A stretch of 64,000 nt of DNA from CAWIJK01 sp963836375 (GCA_963836375.1 CAWIJK010000004.1:868001-932000), one strand, 5' to 3'. Numbered from the stretch's first letter, positions 41,036 through 54,717 are shown. Program-made: numbers and translations. Notes: generated from the sequence alone by a model not told the origin.

Positions 41036-41518
41036 TCAAGAACCGGTCCCTGACCCGAGGACGGCCCGGCGCCGCCAGGCCCACCGCAGCACGGCCAGCG
41101 AGAGGACCAGGGTCAGCGCGTTGATGGCCAGCTCGGTCAGCCCGTTGGCCCCCCTGCCCCACACGCCGTGCTCGATGTCGTAGAGCACGTCCATGCAGAA
41201 CAGGTACAGCCCGGCCCCGGCCCCGGCGACCAAGAAGAGGAGGGCCGAGGGGCGCCGGGTGACCAGGGCCAGCGCCCCCAGCACCAGGCAGACGACCAGC
41301 CAGGCGTCGGCCGCCGGGAAGGCCTCTTCGAACTGGACGTAGCCGGTCCCGGTCTCGGCGGCCACCACGGACCGGTGGCCGAACCACAGGGCCCAGTAGG
41401 CGACGACCATTGCCGCCGCGCCCAGCAAGAGGAGGGCCATCGCCCGCCGGGACCGCCGGTCGGCCCCCGGCTGGGGCGTGGCGGGGTGGGTGACGGCGGT
41501 CTCGGGGGGGACGGCCAC
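41036..41518 (-). CDS. Four-helix membrane protein of unknown function
   Basis: A 160-residue protein from GTG 41518 with a polar N-terminal 27 residues, then four hydrophobic helices: AMALLLLGAAAMVVAYWALWFG, DAWLVVCLVLGALALVT, SALLFLVAGAGAGLYLFCMDVLYD and LTELAINALTLVLSLAVLRWAW. The loop ETGTGYVQFEEAFPAADAW between helices 1 and 2 and IEHGVWG between 3 and 4 look conserved. I do not recognise a family. It lies between purL and a small basic protein gene, transcribed with the purine strand. Confidence 0.65.
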   Translation of the reverse strand: MAVPPETAVTHPATPQPGADRRSRRAMALLLLGAAAMVVAYWALWFGHRSVVAAETGTGYVQFEEAFPAADAWLVVCLVLGALALVTRRPSALLFLVAGAGAGLYLFCMDVLYDIEHGVWGRGANGLTELAINALTLVLSLAVLRWAWRRRAVLGSGTGS

Positions 41519-41651
41519 GGGCGGCCACGCTACCGAGCACGGGGGCGGCGGCGCCGGGGTCGGCCGGCGGCCCGGCGGGACTTCGGGCAATGGCCGGCGG
41601 ACGATGTGGCGGATTTTCGCTCTATGGGCGCTTGGGGAACTCGATATGGGG

Positions 41652-41657
41652 GACAAT
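41652..41657 (+). promoter_or_regulatory. -10-like GACAAT, leaderless promoter of the small basic protein gene
   Basis: GACAAT ends 6 nt before ATG 41664 within an unusually AT-rich patch (41608-41660). Confidence 0.35.
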
Positions 41658-41663
41658 AGGACC

Positions 41664-42086
41664 ATGGCGAATACCAAGAAATCGAACCGCGGCGGAATGA
41701 CCAATGAGCACAAGGCGGCGCTGGCCAAAGGGCGCGAGGAGGGCCTGGCCGTGCGCCGCTACCTCGAGGCGCTCGAGACCTCCCGGCCCCGGCGGGGCCG
41801 GCGACGCACCCCGGCCTCGATCACCAAGAGACTGACGGCCGTCGAGACCGAGCTGGCCTCGGCCGACCCCCTGACCCGGCTCCATCTGCTCCAAGAGCAA
41901 AAGGACCTCCAAGACGAGCTGGCCCGCTCGGCCGACCAGGCCGACATCTCGGGGCTGGAGAAGAGGTTCGTCAAGGTGGCCAGGTCCTACGGGGAGCGCA
42001 AGCACATCAGCTACGGGACCTGGCGGGCGGCCGGGGTCAGCGCGGCGGTCCTCCAGCGCGCCGGGGTCTCGCGCTCGCGCTCGTGA
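41664..42086 (+). CDS. Small basic protein, possible DNA- or RNA-associated, unrecognised
   Basis: A 140-residue lysine/arginine-rich protein: MANTKKSNRGGMTNEHKAAL, a basic PRRGRRRTPASITKRL patch, a charged helix AVETELASADPLTRLHLLQEQKDLQDEL (probable coiled coil) and a C-terminal FVKVARSYGERKHISYGTWRAAGV segment. The last part resembles a helix-turn-helix-like element seen in small actinobacterial hypothetical proteins. ATG 41664 follows GACAAT by 6 nt (leaderless); ATG 41646 is an alternative. Function unknown; a nucleoid or ribosome-associated role is a guess from charge. Confidence 0.7.
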   Translation: MANTKKSNRGGMTNEHKAALAKGREEGLAVRRYLEALETSRPRRGRRRTPASITKRLTAVETELASADPLTRLHLLQEQKDLQDELARSADQADISGLEKRFVKVARSYGERKHISYGTWRAAGVSAAVLQRAGVSRSRS

Positions 42087-42110
42087 ACCGGGGGGCCGGG
42101 CGGCGCGGGC

Positions 42111-42791
42111 TCAGGCGGCGCGGGCGGCGGCCGCCGAGCCGAGGAGCGAGCGCAGCAGTAGCACCCCGTCGGTCGAGCCCAGCAGCTCACTGGTCGCCCG
42201 CTCGGGATGGGGCATGAGGCCCACCACGTTGCCCTCGGCGTTGGCGATGCCGGCGATGTCGTCCACCGAGCCGTTGGGGTTGTCGACGTAGCGCAGGACG
42301 ACCCGGTCCTCGGCCCGCAGCACCTCGAGTGTCGCGTCGTCGCAGACGTAGCTGCCCAAGAAGTGGTTGACCGGCACCACCAGCTCGGTGCCGACCGGCA
42401 CCGAGCGGGTGAGGACCGAGCACCCCGAGGTGACCCGCAGCCGGACCGGGGCGCAGACGAACCGCAGCCGCTGGTTCTTCTGCAGGGCGCCGGGCAGCAG
42501 CCCGGCCTCGGTCAGGACCTGGAAGCCGTTGCAAACGCCCACCACCGGGCCGCCGGCGGCGGCGAAGCGCGAGACCGCGGCCATGACCGGCGAGAACCGG
42601 GCCAGCGCGCCGGGCCGCAGGTAGTCACCGTGGGCGAAGCCGCCCGGGAGGACCACCGCGTCGAGGCCCTCGAGGCTGGTCTGGCCGTGCCAGACCAGCT
42701 CGCCCTGGCCGCCCAGGGAATCGACGGCGGCCACCACGTCGTGCTCGCAGTTGGTCCCGGGGAAGACCACCACCCCGACCCGGGTGGCCAT
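42111..42791 (-). CDS. purQ: Phosphoribosylformylglycinamidine synthase subunit I
   Basis: The 226-residue class I glutamine amidotransferase has VGVVVFPGTNCEHDVV, VVLPGGFAHGDYLRPG, nucleophile GPVVGVCNGFQVLTEAGLLPG and the catalytic His-Glu in VVGLMPHPERA. It supplies ammonia to PurL. The ATG overlaps the purS stop by one base (TGATG). It ends the purA-D-B-C-S-Q run; purL follows 1.2 kb later. Confidence 0.94.
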   Translation of the reverse strand: MATRVGVVVFPGTNCEHDVVAAVDSLGGQGELVWHGQTSLEGLDAVVLPGGFAHGDYLRPGALARFSPVMAAVSRFAAAGGPVVGVCNGFQVLTEAGLLPGALQKNQRLRFVCAPVRLRVTSGCSVLTRSVPVGTELVVPVNHFLGSYVCDDATLEVLRAEDRVVLRYVDNPNGSVDDIAGIANAEGNVVGLMPHPERATSELLGSTDGVLLLRSLLGSAAAARAA

Positions 42792-43054
42792 CAGTCGCCC
42801 GACCCGGTCGCCGCCAGCTCCAGGTGGCTCTGTTCGATCACCGGGTTGGCCAGCAGCCGGTGGGCGAGCTCTTCGGCCCGGGCCCGGGCCGTCGCCTCGT
42901 CGTCGGCCTCCACCGAGAAGCGGAAGGAGCGCCCGGCCCGCACGTCGTGAACCTCGTCGAAGCCGAGTGCGGGCAGCGCCCGCTCGATCGTGGCACCCTC
43001 CGGGTCGGCGATCCCGGGCCGCAGGCTCACCTCGACGCGCGCCACGAACCTCAT
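42791..43054 (-). CDS. purS: Phosphoribosylformylglycinamidine synthase, PurS subunit
   Basis: An 87-residue PurS protein: MRFVARVEVSLRPGIADPEG, ALPALGFDEVHDVRAGRSF and LLANPVIEQSHLEL. PurS dimers bridge PurL and PurQ. ATG 43054 overlaps the purC stop (ATGA). Length and context leave little doubt. Confidence 0.92.
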   Translation of the reverse strand: MRFVARVEVSLRPGIADPEGATIERALPALGFDEVHDVRAGRSFRFSVEADDEATARARAEELAHRLLANPVIEQSHLELAATGSGD

Positions 43055-44001
43055 TTCTCCGCACCGTACCAGTCGTCCAGACTGCGCCCGGTGATCCGTT
43101 CGTAGGCGGCCACGTAGCGGGCCGAGGTGGCGGCCACGACCTCGTCGGGCAGTGCCGGGGGTGGCGGGCGCTTGTCCCAGTCCCCGGCGGCCGCCCAGTC
43201 CCGCAGGGGTTGTTTGTCGAAGGCCGGAGGGGTCGTGCCCGGCACCACCTGGTCGGCCGGCCACAGCCGCGACGAGTCGGGGGTGACCACCTCGTCGCAC
43301 ACGGTGAGCGCCCCGTCGACGTAGCCGAGCTCGAACTTGGTGTCGGCCAGGATGAAGCCGGCGGCGGCGGCCCGCTCGGCGGCGCGCCGGTAGAGGTCCA
43401 GGCACAGGTGCCGGGCCGCCAGGGCCTCGTCCGCCCCGACCAGTTCCACCGCGGCGGCGAAGTCGATGTTGACGTCGTGGCCCTCGTCGGCCTTGGTCGA
43501 GGGGGCGAACATGGGCTCGTCGAGCCGGTCGGCCATCTTCAGCCCCACCGGCATGGGTGTGCCGTGGACGGTGCCGTGCGCCTGGTACTCCTTGAAGGCC
43601 GAGCCGGCCAGGTACCCCCGGACGATGCACTCGAGGTGGAGCATCTCGGCCCGGCGCACGAGCATGGCCCGCCCGGCGGTGTCCCCGAGGGCGGCCGAGC
43701 CCGGGACCCGCTCGGCGATCTCGGCTGGGTCGGCGCTGAGCAGGCTGACCGGGGCCAGGTCGGCCAGCTCGGCGCACCAGTAGGCGGTCATGGCCGTGAG
43801 CACCCGGCCCTTGTTGGGGATGGTCTCGGCGAAGACCACGTCGAAGGCGCTCACCCGGTCCGAGGCCACCATGACCAAGAGGCCCGGGCCGGCGTCGTAG
43901 AGGTCGCGCACCTTGCCCGAGGCGACGAGCGGGAGGCCCGGTGCGCCCGGGGGTCCGGGGTCGAGCGGGCCCGGTCCGGCCACCTCGGCGCCCCCGCTCA
44001 C
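43051..44001 (-). CDS. purC: SAICAR synthase (phosphoribosylaminoimidazole-succinocarboxamide synthase)
   Basis: The 316-residue protein has ASGKVRDLYDAG, ASDRVSAFDVVFAETIPNKGRVLT, ECIVRGYLAGSAFKEYQ, FILADTKFELGYVDG and VCDEVVTPDSSRLWP, covering the ATP, CAIR and aspartate sites. The long form (about 300 residues) is typical of actinobacteria. GTG 44001 overlaps the purB stop (GTGA). Confidence 0.94.
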   Translation of the reverse strand: MSGGAEVAGPGPLDPGPPGAPGLPLVASGKVRDLYDAGPGLLVMVASDRVSAFDVVFAETIPNKGRVLTAMTAYWCAELADLAPVSLLSADPAEIAERVPGSAALGDTAGRAMLVRRAEMLHLECIVRGYLAGSAFKEYQAHGTVHGTPMPVGLKMADRLDEPMFAPSTKADEGHDVNIDFAAAVELVGADEALAARHLCLDLYRRAAERAAAAGFILADTKFELGYVDGALTVCDEVVTPDSSRLWPADQVVPGTTPPAFDKQPLRDWAAAGDWDKRPPPPALPDEVVAATSARYVAAYERITGRSLDDWYGAEK

Positions 44002-45317
44002 CGGCCCGGGCCCTCGAGCTCGGAGAGCGCGGCCAGGAGCCGTCGGGTGTGGCGCAGCGAGCGGCCCAGGTCGAAGGCGTCGTCGAGCTGGGCGCCGGTG
44101 AGGGTCACCTCGGGGTCGGCCTCGAGCACCGAGCGCAGGGCCCGGCCCTCGGCCCAGGCCGCCCGGGCGTCGCGCTGGACGATCCGGTAGGCGGTGTCCC
44201 GGTCGAGACCGGCGGCCACCAGGGCCAGCAGGACCGACTGGCTGAAGACGAGACCCCGGCTCCCCTCGGTCAGGTTGGCCAGGGCCCGCTCGGGGTGGAC
44301 CACCAGCCCGGCCACCAGGCCGGTGGTCTTGCGCAGCATGTAGCAGGTCAACAAGGAGGCGTCGGGCAGGACCACCCGCTCGACCGAGCTGTGCGAGATG
44401 TCCCGCTCGTGCCACAGGGCCACGTCCTCGAGACCGGCCCCGAGGTAGCCCCGCAGCACCCGGGCCAGGCCGCACAGGCGTTCCGAGAGGATCGGGTTGC
44501 GTTTGTGGGGCATGGCCGACGAACCCTTCTGGCCCGGGGCGAAGGGTTCTTCCACCTCGCCCACCTCGCTGCGGGCCAGGTGGCGGACCTCGGTGGCCAC
44601 CAGCTCGATGGTGGCCCCGACCGAGGCGCAGGCGTAGAGGTACTCGGCGTGGCGGTCCCGGGCGATGACCTGGGTGGCGGGCACCGGCCGCAGGCCGAGG
44701 GCCCCGCAGACCCAGGCCTCGACCTCGGGCTCGATGTTCGAGTAGGTCCCGACCGCGCCCGAGAGCTTGCCGACGGCCACGGCCTGGCGGGCCGCCCGCA
44801 AGCGCCGGCGGTCCCGGTCGGCCTGGAGGGCCCAGAGGGCGAACTTCGCCCCGAAGGTGGTGGGCTCGGCCTGCATGCCGTGGGTCCGGCCGGCCACCGG
44901 GACGTCGATGAGCTCGATCGCCCGGGCCCGCAGGGCGTCGACCAGGTCGTCCGCCGCCCCGACCAGCAGATCGGCGGCCCGGGCCAAGGTGGCGCACAGG
45001 GCGGTGTCGACCACGTCCGACGAGGTGAGCCCGTAGTGGATCCACGACCCCTCGGGCGGCCCGATCCGCTGCTGGACCACGTCGACGAAGGCGGCGACGT
45101 CGTGGTCGGTCACCCGTTCGCGCTCGTCCACCGCGGCGACGAAGTCGCCGTCGACCTTGGGGGCCCGGGCCCGGCAGGCCGCGGCGGCGGCGGCCGGCAC
45201 CAAACCGGCCGCGGCCAGGCCCTCGGTGGCCAGGAGCTCGACCTCGAGCCACATGGCCAGCCGGGCCTCGTCGCTGAATAGCCCGGCCATGTCGGGCGGC
45301 GAGTAGCGCGGGATCAC
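43998..45317 (-). CDS. purB: Adenylosuccinate lyase
   Basis: The 439-residue member of the fumarase/aspartase superfamily starts VIPRYSPPDMAGLFSDEARL and has IHYGLTSSDVVDTALC, GRTHGMQAEPTTFG and the signature loop GSSAMPHKRNPILSERL with the mobile-loop Ser. It acts twice in purine synthesis (SAICAR to AICAR; adenylosuccinate to AMP). GTG 45317 overlaps purD by GTGA. Confidence 0.94.
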   Translation of the reverse strand: MIPRYSPPDMAGLFSDEARLAMWLEVELLATEGLAAAGLVPAAAAAACRARAPKVDGDFVAAVDERERVTDHDVAAFVDVVQQRIGPPEGSWIHYGLTSSDVVDTALCATLARAADLLVGAADDLVDALRARAIELIDVPVAGRTHGMQAEPTTFGAKFALWALQADRDRRRLRAARQAVAVGKLSGAVGTYSNIEPEVEAWVCGALGLRPVPATQVIARDRHAEYLYACASVGATIELVATEVRHLARSEVGEVEEPFAPGQKGSSAMPHKRNPILSERLCGLARVLRGYLGAGLEDVALWHERDISHSSVERVVLPDASLLTCYMLRKTTGLVAGLVVHPERALANLTEGSRGLVFSQSVLLALVAAGLDRDTAYRIVQRDARAAWAEGRALRSVLEADPEVTLTGAQLDDAFDLGRSLRHTRRLLAALSELEGPGR

Positions 45318-46603
45318 CGGACGGCCCCGTCGAGGTCGGCGGCGGCCGCCTGCTCGGCGATGTCGGTCCGCCACTGGGCCCCGGGCCAGTCGATCGAGCC
45401 CGCCCCGGCGTAGGCGCGCCGGCGGGCCTCGGCCAGCGACGGGGCCAGGGCGGTCACCCCGAGCACCCGGCCCCCGGCCACCGTGAAGGGTCCGGTCGGT
45501 TCCGCCCGGGCGGTCCCGGCGTGAAAGAGCGTCACCCCGGGGACCGGGGCCGCCAGCTGGCCGTCGGGACCCAGCCCGTCGATCGGGTCGCCGGTGCGCG
45601 CCGTCCCGGGGTAGCCGGCGGCGGCCAGCACCACGCAGACTGCGGCGTCGGCGGCGAAGCGCGGGCCGCCCGGAGGTAGATGCCCGTCGGCGGCGGCGGC
45701 CAGGAGGTCGACGGGGTCGTCGAGCAGCCGGGGGAGGACGGCCTGGGCCTCGGGGTCACCGAAGCGCACGTTGAACTCGAGCACCCGGGGGCCCTCGGCC
45801 GTGAGCATCAACCCGGCGTAGAGCACGCCGCGGTAGTCGATCCCTCGCCGGACCAGCTCGGCCACGAGCGGTTCCACCGCGGTGTGCACCAGCTCGGTCG
45901 TGAGGTCCCCGCCGATCTCGGGGACCGGGGAGTAGGCGCCCATCCCACCGGTGTTGGGCCCGGCGTCGCCGTCGCCGATGCGCTTGAAGTCCTGGGCCGG
46001 GGCCAGGGGGGCCACCCGGTGCCCGTCGCACACGACGAGAAGCGAGCACTCGCTGCCGGCCAGGCCCTCTTCGATGACCACCCGCCGGCCGGCGTCGCCG
46101 AAGGCCTCGCCGCTCAGCTTGGCCAACGCGTCGGCCTCGGCCTCGGCTCGCTCGGCGGTGACCAGGACCCCCTTGCCGGCGGCCAGGCCGTCGGTCTTGA
46201 CCACGAAGGGACCGCTCATCGAGCGCAGGAACGACATCGCCTCGTCGGGCCGGTCGAAGACCCCGAAGCGAGCGGTCGGCACGCCGGCGCACTCGAGCAC
46301 CTCTTTCATAAAGGCCTTGGAGCCCTCCAGCCGGGCGCCGTCGGCCCCGGGGCCGAAGACCCGCCGGCCCCGGGACCGCAGCTCGTCGGCCAGGCCGGCG
46401 ACCAGGGGCGCCTCGGGCCCGATGACCACCAGCTCGGCGTCGACCTCGGCCGGCGGGGCGCCGGTCACGGTGACCCGGTGGCCCTCGGGGCTCACCCCGG
46501 GCATCCCCGGGTTCCCCGGGGTCACCACCACGTCGTCGCTGCGGGCCAGCACCCGGGCCAGGGCGTGCTCGCGCCCACCGGTCCCGACCACGCACACCGT
46601 CAT
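45314..46603 (-). CDS. purD: Phosphoribosylamine-glycine ligase
   Basis: The 429-residue ATP-grasp enzyme has the N-terminal MTVCVVGTGGREHALARVLA, VVKTDGLAAGKGVLV, DFKRIGDGDAGPNTGGMGAYSP and EFNVRFGDPEAQAVLPRL, the standard GARS blocks. It joins phosphoribosylamine and glycine. It starts 13 nt after purA and overlaps purB by four bases. Confidence 0.95.
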   Translation of the reverse strand: MTVCVVGTGGREHALARVLARSDDVVVTPGNPGMPGVSPEGHRVTVTGAPPAEVDAELVVIGPEAPLVAGLADELRSRGRRVFGPGADGARLEGSKAFMKEVLECAGVPTARFGVFDRPDEAMSFLRSMSGPFVVKTDGLAAGKGVLVTAERAEAEADALAKLSGEAFGDAGRRVVIEEGLAGSECSLLVVCDGHRVAPLAPAQDFKRIGDGDAGPNTGGMGAYSPVPEIGGDLTTELVHTAVEPLVAELVRRGIDYRGVLYAGLMLTAEGPRVLEFNVRFGDPEAQAVLPRLLDDPVDLLAAAADGHLPPGGPRFAADAAVCVVLAAAGYPGTARTGDPIDGLGPDGQLAAPVPGVTLFHAGTARAEPTGPFTVAGGRVLGVTALAPSLAEARRRAYAGAGSIDWPGAQWRTDIAEQAAAADLDGAVR

Positions 46604-46616
46604 GGCGGCCCGCCGG

Positions 46617-47901
46617 TCACGCCGCCGCGAACGACACGAACTGCTCGCGCCCGGGGCCCACCCCGACCAGGCCGACCGGCACCCCGATCTGGTCGGCCAA
46701 GAAGCCCACGTAATCGCGGGCGGCAGGCGGCATCTCGGCCAGCGACGTGACCCCGGTGAGGTCGGTACGCCAGCCCGGCAGCTCCTCGTACACCGGGGTC
46801 ACCTGGTGCAGCGTGGACTGGTGGTAGGGGGGGTGGACGAACCGCTCGCCGCCGGCCTCGTAGGCCACGCAGACCTTGACCGTCTCGAAGGTGTCGAGGA
46901 CGTCGAGTTTGGTCAGGGCCACCTCGGAGAGCGAGTTGAGCCGCACCGCCTGGCGGGCCATGACCGCGTCGAACCAGCCGCAGCGCCGCCGCCGCCCCGT
47001 GTTGGTCCCGAACTCGTGACCCCGCTCGGTCAGAAGGTCGCCGATGTCGTTGTCCTGCTCGGTCGGGAACGGCCCGGCCCCGACCCGGGTCACGTAGGCC
47101 TTGGCGATGCCGATGACCCGGTCAATGTCGTCGCGGGCCGAGGCCGGTGCCGGTGCACGCCCCGCCGGCCACCGGGTTCGACGAGGTGACGAAGGGGTAG
47201 GTGCCGTGGTCGAGGTCCAAGAACGTGGCCTGGGCCCCCTCCATCAAGACGTTGCGCCCGGCGTCGAGGGCGTCGTGGACGATGCCGACGGTGTCGGCCA
47301 CCCTGGGCGCGATCCGGGGGGCGTATTCGTCGAGGTAGTGCCCGGCGATGTCCTCAGCCGACAGCGGGAGCCGGTTGTAGACCTTGGCCAGGACGGCGTT
47401 CTTCTCCTTCAGGGCCACGTCGAGCTTCTGGCGGAAGATCTTCGGGTCCAAGAGGTCCTGGACCCGCAGGCCGACCCGGGTCGCCTTGTCGGCGTAGGCG
47501 GGCCCGATGCCCCGCTTGGTCGTCCCGAGCGAGTTCTTGCCCAGGTAGCGCTCGGTGACGCGGTCCAACTCCTGATGGTACGGCATGATCAGGTGGGCGT
47601 TGCCGCTCACCACCAGCCGGCTGGTGTCGACCCCACGGCCGTCGAGCCCGTCGAGCTCGGCCAGGAGCACGGCCGGGTCCACCACCACGCCGTTGCCGAT
47701 GACCGGGGTGATGTGGGGGTACAAGATGCCGCTCGGGACGAGCTGGAGGGCGAAGGCCTCGCCGTCGACCACGATCCGGTGCCCCGCGTTGTGGCCGCCC
47801 TGGTAGCGGACCACGAGGTCCATCTCCCCGGCCAAGAGGTCGGTCAGCTTGCCCTTGCCCTCGTCGCCCCACTGGGTCCCGACGACCACGGTTGCAGGCA
47901 C
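46617..47901 (-). CDS. purA: Adenylosuccinate synthetase, apparent frameshift
   Basis: From GTG 47901 the protein reads MPATVVVGTQWGDEGKGKLTD (GTP loop), RYQGGHNAGHRIVVDG, LMEGAQATFLDLDHGTYPFVTSSNP and GACTGTGLGP, then hits a premature stop. In the next frame it continues IDRVIGIAKAYVTRVGAGPFPTE to NSLSEVALTKLDVLDTF and VSFAAA. Removing one base at about 47133-47136 gives GLGPDDIDRVIGIAK, a normal PurA join of about 427 codons. It commits IMP to AMP synthesis. Strong GGAGGA site; minus-strand TAGAGT lies further upstream. The indel looks like sequence error, as the gene is usually essential. Confidence 0.9.
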
Positions 47902-47995
47902 GCCAAATCCTCCGTCTGGGCTGCGGATTACGCCGTACTCTACCTCGCCGCCCCCGACCGGCCGGCCGGCGGCGGGGGGCCGGAGGGGGTGGCGC

Positions 47996-50485
<2,490 letters not shown>

Positions 50486-50491
50486 GATGGC

Positions 50492-50935
50492 TTACCTCCT
50501 GGCCCGCAGTCGGCGGACCGACGCGTAGGGCACGGGTGACTGGTTCAGGGGCACGAGATCACGTCGGTACTGGCGGTGGGTGCGCTCGACCGCGTCGCGG
50601 GCCTCGCTCCGGGCGTCGGCCAGCTCTTGGCGGAGCCGCTCGAGCTCGGCCTCGAGCTCGAGCACCCGGCGCACCCCTTCGAGGTTGAGGCCGGCGTTGG
50701 TCAGCTCCTGGATCCGCCGCAGACGGGCCAGGTCGTGCTCGGAGAAGCGGCGGCTGCCGCCCCGGGTGCGCGACGGGTCGACCAGTCCCTTGCGCTCGTA
50801 GACCCGCAGGGTCTGGGGGTGCACCCCGGTGAGTTCGGCCGCCACCGAGATGACGTAGACGGCACGGCGGGCGTCGTCGGCGTTGGCGCCCCCCCGGCCC
50901 TCACCAGCGTCGGCCGGGCCGGCCGCCACGCTCAC
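50492..50935 (-). CDS. hspR: MerR-type heat-shock repressor HspR
   Basis: A 147-residue protein with an N-terminal MerR helix-turn-helix, YVISVAAELTGVHPQTLRVYERKGLVDPSRTRGGSRRFSEHD, and a coiled coil LNLEGVRRVLELEAELERLRQELADARSEA. This matches HspR of Streptomyces and mycobacteria, which binds HAIR inverted repeats with DnaK as corepressor. GTG 50935 overlaps the dnaJ stop (GTGA). Being encoded within the operon, it would autoregulate. Confidence 0.92.
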   Translation of the reverse strand: MSVAAGPADAGEGRGGANADDARRAVYVISVAAELTGVHPQTLRVYERKGLVDPSRTRGGSRRFSEHDLARLRRIQELTNAGLNLEGVRRVLELEAELERLRQELADARSEARDAVERTHRQYRRDLVPLNQSPVPYASVRRLRARR

Positions 50936-52094
50936 GACCCACCACCGGCGTCGGCCGCCGCCCCTTCGGCGGGGACGGCCGTCGCATCGGCGGAGCGGGA
51001 GCTGGCCTGGGCCAGGGCCTCGATGGCCGACCGCTCCTCGTCGCTCAGGGACTTGGGCACGGCCACGTCCACCTTCACCAGCAGGTCCCCCGGCTTGTCC
51101 CCGTTCTTGCCGGCCGGCACCCCGCGGCCGCGGACCCGCAGGACCGTGCCCGGCGACGTCCCCGCCGGCACCCGCAGCGTCACCTTGTCGTCGAGGGTGG
51201 GGACGGTCACCGTCGACCCGAGGGCGGCCTCGGGAAAGCTCACGGCGACGGTCAGGGTCAGGTTCTTGCCCCGCCGCCCGAAGGTGGCGTGCCGGCCCAC
51301 CCGGACCACGACGTAGAGGTCGCCCGGCGGGCCCGAGCCCTGCCCGGGCGAGCCCCGACCCTTCACCCGGATGCGCTGGCCGTCGGAGACCCCGGCCGGG
51401 ACCCGGACCTTCACCCGGCGGGTGCGCCGCTCGGTCCCGCTGCCGTGGCAGGTCGGGCACGGGGTGTCGACCAGCGTCCCCCGGCCGTTGCACTTCGGGC
51501 AGACCGTGGAGAGGGAGAACAGGCCCTGGTTGTCGTCGAGCGTGCCCTGCCCCCCGCAGCGGTCGCAGGTGTGGGTGGAGGTCCCCGGGGCAGCCCCCGA
51601 GCCCTTGCAGGTGTGGCAGCGGGTGTCCTCGGGCAGGTTGACGGTCACCGTCACGCCCTTCACCGCGTCCTCGAAGGACAAGTGCAGCTCGGTCTCGAGA
51701 TCGGTCCCGCGCTGTTGGGCCCGGGCCCGCCGACGCGACGCGCGCCCCCGCCGAAGAGGCCGCCGAAGATATCGCCGAGGTCGCCCATGTCCTCGACCCG
51801 GAACCCACCCTCGTTGCCCGGACCCCCGAAGCCGCCGGGCGCGCCGCCGAAGCCGCCGGCCATCGGGCCGAGACGGCGGACCTCGTCGTACTCCTTGCGC
51901 CGGTCGGGGTCGCCCAGGACGTCGTAGGCGGCGGAGATCTCCTTGAAACGGTCCTCAGAACCCGGATTGGCGTCGGGGTGGTATTGCTTGGCCAGCTTCC
52001 GGTAGGCCTTGGTGACCTCCTTGTCGCTGGCCGTCGAGGCGACCCCTAGGACCCCGTAGTAGTCCTTCTCGAACCACTCTCTCTGGGGCGCCAT
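50932..52094 (-). CDS. dnaJ: Chaperone DnaJ, apparent frameshift
   Basis: From ATG 52094: J domain with KDYYGVLGVASTASDKEVTKAYRKL and the HPD motif (QYHPDANPG), then a Gly/Phe-rich linker LGDIFGGLFGGG. The frame breaks there; in the next frame GTDLETELHLSFEDAV leads to four CxxCxGxG zinc repeats (CHTCKGSG, CDRCGGQG, CPKCNGRG, CPTCHGSG) and the C-terminal substrate domain. One extra C in the C5 run at 51744-51748 restores the frame. Both parts are intact, about 388 codons. Co-chaperone of DnaK. Probably a sequence error. Confidence 0.9.
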
Positions 52095-52095
52095 C

Positions 52096-52715
52096 TCACC
52101 CCCGGACCCGGACCATCGCCGGGCGGAGCACCTGGCCCCGCCAGCGGTAGCCGGCCCGCAGCACCTCGTCGACCTCGACCCCCCCTGACCCGTCGCCGGC
52201 CGCCTCCGCCTGGGCCACGGCGTCGTGGACCACCGGGTCGAAGGGCACCCCGGTCTCGTCGACCCGGTCCAGGCCCTCTTTGGCCAGGGCGTCGAGCAGC
52301 TGGGCCCGGGCCTGGTCGAGGGCCTCGGCCTCGGCGCCCTCGGCGCCGCCGGGGGCCAGGTGGGCCCGGGCCAGGTCCAAGGTGTCGAGGACCGGGAGGA
52401 GCTTGCCCACCAGGTCCACGGCGGCCCGGGCCGACTGCTCCTCTTGCTGGCGGAGCACCCGCTTGCGGTAGTTCTCGAAGTCGGCCTGGAGACGCTGGAG
52501 GGCCGAGAGGTACTCGTCGCGCTGGGCGGCCAGGGAGGCGGCGTCGTCGAGGATCCCAACGTCGGGGCCGGCACCGCCGTCGAGGTCCTCGGGCACCGGC
52601 GGCACGCCGACGGCGATGCCGTCGTCGACCGCATCGGGCATGTCGTCCTCCCGGGTCGTCCAGCGGTCCCGGTGCCCGGCCGCCCGATCCGCGAAGTCCG
52701 GGTCGGGTCGGGTGG

Positions 52716-52719
<4 letters not shown>
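52096..52719 (-). CDS. grpE: Nucleotide exchange factor GrpE
   Basis: The long helix is visible in AAQRDEYLSALQRLQADFENYRKRVLRQQEEQ, and the C-terminal beta domain in DETGVPFDPVVHDAVAQAE and VDEVLRAGYRWRGQVLRPAMVRV. It releases ADP from DnaK. GTG 52719 (207 residues) overlaps the dnaK stop as GTGA, the coupling pattern used throughout this operon; ATG 52641 (181 residues) is the alternative. Confidence 0.92.
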
Positions 52720-54557
<1,838 letters not shown>

Positions 54558-54682
54558 GTCCTGTCCTGCCTCTCGTGCTGTCGCGCCGCCGGGGCGACCG
54601 CCCCGTCCGGCGTCTTCATGTCTGTCCCTCTGCCTATCTCTGTCGCTCTGCCTCTTCTGTCCCGTCGATAGGTCCAACGAGA

Positions 54683-54717
54683 AGTATAACAAAGTTGAGT
54701 GTCAGTATGCCAACTTT
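54683..54717 (-). promoter_or_regulatory. dnaK operon promoter with a HAIR-like HspR operator
   Basis: On the minus strand TTGGCA (54713-54708) and TATACT (54688-54683) are 19 nt apart. AAAGTTG (54691-54697) and CAACTTT (54711-54717) form a perfect 7-bp inverted repeat between and over them. The plus-strand half GTTGAGT matches the HAIR half-site CTTGAGT; the other half (TGCCAAC) is degenerate. HspR binding here would block the polymerase. Confidence 0.55.

Noticed and set aside
43051..45252. Continuous frame extending purC upstream through purB
   Set aside because: Upstream of GTG 44001 the frame is antiparallel-like GC shadow of purB, which is read in another frame with full signatures.
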